Assembly: GCA_902475825.1 (NCBI GenBank)
Contig: CABSBA010000089.1
Coordinates: 1-6,585 of the forward strand
Length of the DNA stretch: 6,585 nt
Reading direction: 5' to 3'
Source of the DNA: an uncultured Collinsella sp.
GTDB lineage: Bacteria; Actinomycetota; Coriobacteriia; Coriobacteriales; Coriobacteriaceae
Positions within the stretch are counted from its first letter, which is position 1. The number at the start of each line of letters is the position of its first letter. Shown one piece after another: positions 6,320-6,585 of the stretch. Made by a program: the position numbers and the translations under genes. The notes under the pieces were generated by a model. It searched no databases. It had not been told where the DNA came from and saw nothing but the letters and a program-made list of their open reading frames with translations.

Positions 6320-6325
6320 AGAGGA
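6320..6325 (+). promoter_or_regulatory. Ribosome binding site of luxS
   Basis: AGAGGA ends 6 bases before the ATG at 6332. It supports that start, which matches the usual LuxS N-terminus. Confidence 0.7.
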
Positions 6326-6331
6326 TCTGCC

Positions 6332-6585
6332 ATGGAGCGCATTGCGAGTTTTTCCGTTGACCATCTGCTGCTTGAGCCCGGCGTGTATGTGAGCCGCATC
6401 GACCGCGATCCGGCGACCGGCGCCGCTGTCACCACGTTTGATCTGCGCCTGACCACGCCCAACAAGGAGCCGGTCATGAACACCGCCGAGTGCCACACCA
6501 TTGAGCACCTGGGCGCGACGTTCCTTCGCAATCATGCCGAGTGGTCGAGCCGCATTGTCTACTTTGGCCCCATGGGCTGCCGCAC
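6332..6585 (+). CDS. luxS: S-ribosylhomocysteine lyase LuxS (3' end outside window)
   Basis: The first 84 codons of LuxS, the metal-dependent cytosolic enzyme that converts S-ribosylhomocysteine to homocysteine and DPD, the precursor of the AI-2 signal. The start MERIASFSVDH aligns with the family N-terminus, including His11. FDLRLTTPNKE (36-46) carries Arg39 and the substrate-site PN-K. HTIEH at 55-59 gives the two His metal ligands (His55, His59) and the catalytic Glu58. PMGCR at 80-84 contains Cys83, equivalent to the catalytic Cys84 of Bacillus subtilis LuxS. The third metal ligand, a Cys near residue 126, lies beyond the window, as does about half of the roughly 155-residue protein. A short insertion-free spacing between these motifs argues for a functional gene. 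An extended -10 promoter and a Shine-Dalgarno site precede it. Its position behind two ribose-metabolism genes is notable, but a terminator-like structure suggests separate transcription. Confidence 0.95.
   Translation, partial: MERIASFSVDHLLLEPGVYVSRIDRDPATGAAVTTFDLRLTTPNKEPVMNTAECHTIEHLGATFLRNHAEWSSRIVYFGPMGCR

Noticed and set aside
6268..6331. SAM or SAH riboswitch ahead of luxS
   Set aside because: The leader after the predicted start is only about 58 bases and shows no riboswitch-like multi-helix architecture that I can recognise.

Overview
The window is GC-rich, gene-dense bacterial DNA. Gene content and protein style (a luxS gene, an OatA-type cell-wall acyltransferase, an NRAMP-related transporter with a degenerate metal site, many GTG/ATG starts, long antisense shadow frames) suggest a Gram-positive actinobacterium of the class Coriobacteriia, something like Collinsella. 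The lineage is an inference from recognition and was not tested.

Layout: (1) 1-447, + strand, is the 3' part of a multi-pass membrane protein of unknown function, open at the left edge. (2) 456-1718, + strand, starts 8 bases later at a GTG and is an NRAMP/SLC11-superfamily transporter with altered metal-site motifs; a clear intrinsic terminator follows at 1736-1772. (3) 1852-4068, - strand, converges on that terminator and encodes a 738-residue membrane acyltransferase with a C-terminal extracytoplasmic SGNH esterase-fold domain, of the OatA type. (4) 4069-4254 is a divergent intergenic region with a candidate promoter, an inverted repeat and two small leader hairpins. (5) 4255-5250 (ribokinase) and 5255-6229 (nucleoside hydrolase) form a tight two-gene unit with 4 bases between them. 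(6) 6230-6331 holds terminator-like and inverted-repeat structure plus an extended -10 promoter. (7) 6332 to the right edge is the first 84 codons of luxS, cut by the window end.

How the parts fit: the nucleoside hydrolase would release ribose from nucleosides and the ribokinase would trap it as ribose-5-phosphate, a coherent salvage pair. LuxS, just downstream but with its own promoter, cleaves S-ribosylhomocysteine to homocysteine and the AI-2 precursor DPD, so three ribose-handling enzymes lie in a row. The acyltransferase probably decorates an envelope glycan. The transporter and its upstream membrane protein look like a separate transcription unit.

Nothing here is clearly a new defence or mobile system: I saw no tRNA, rRNA, CRISPR, IS element or phage gene. 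The points most worth a second look are the non-canonical metal site of the NRAMP-like protein and its unidentified membrane neighbour, the three-armed repeat between the hydrolase gene and luxS, and a calcium-loop-like motif just ahead of the SGNH domain.
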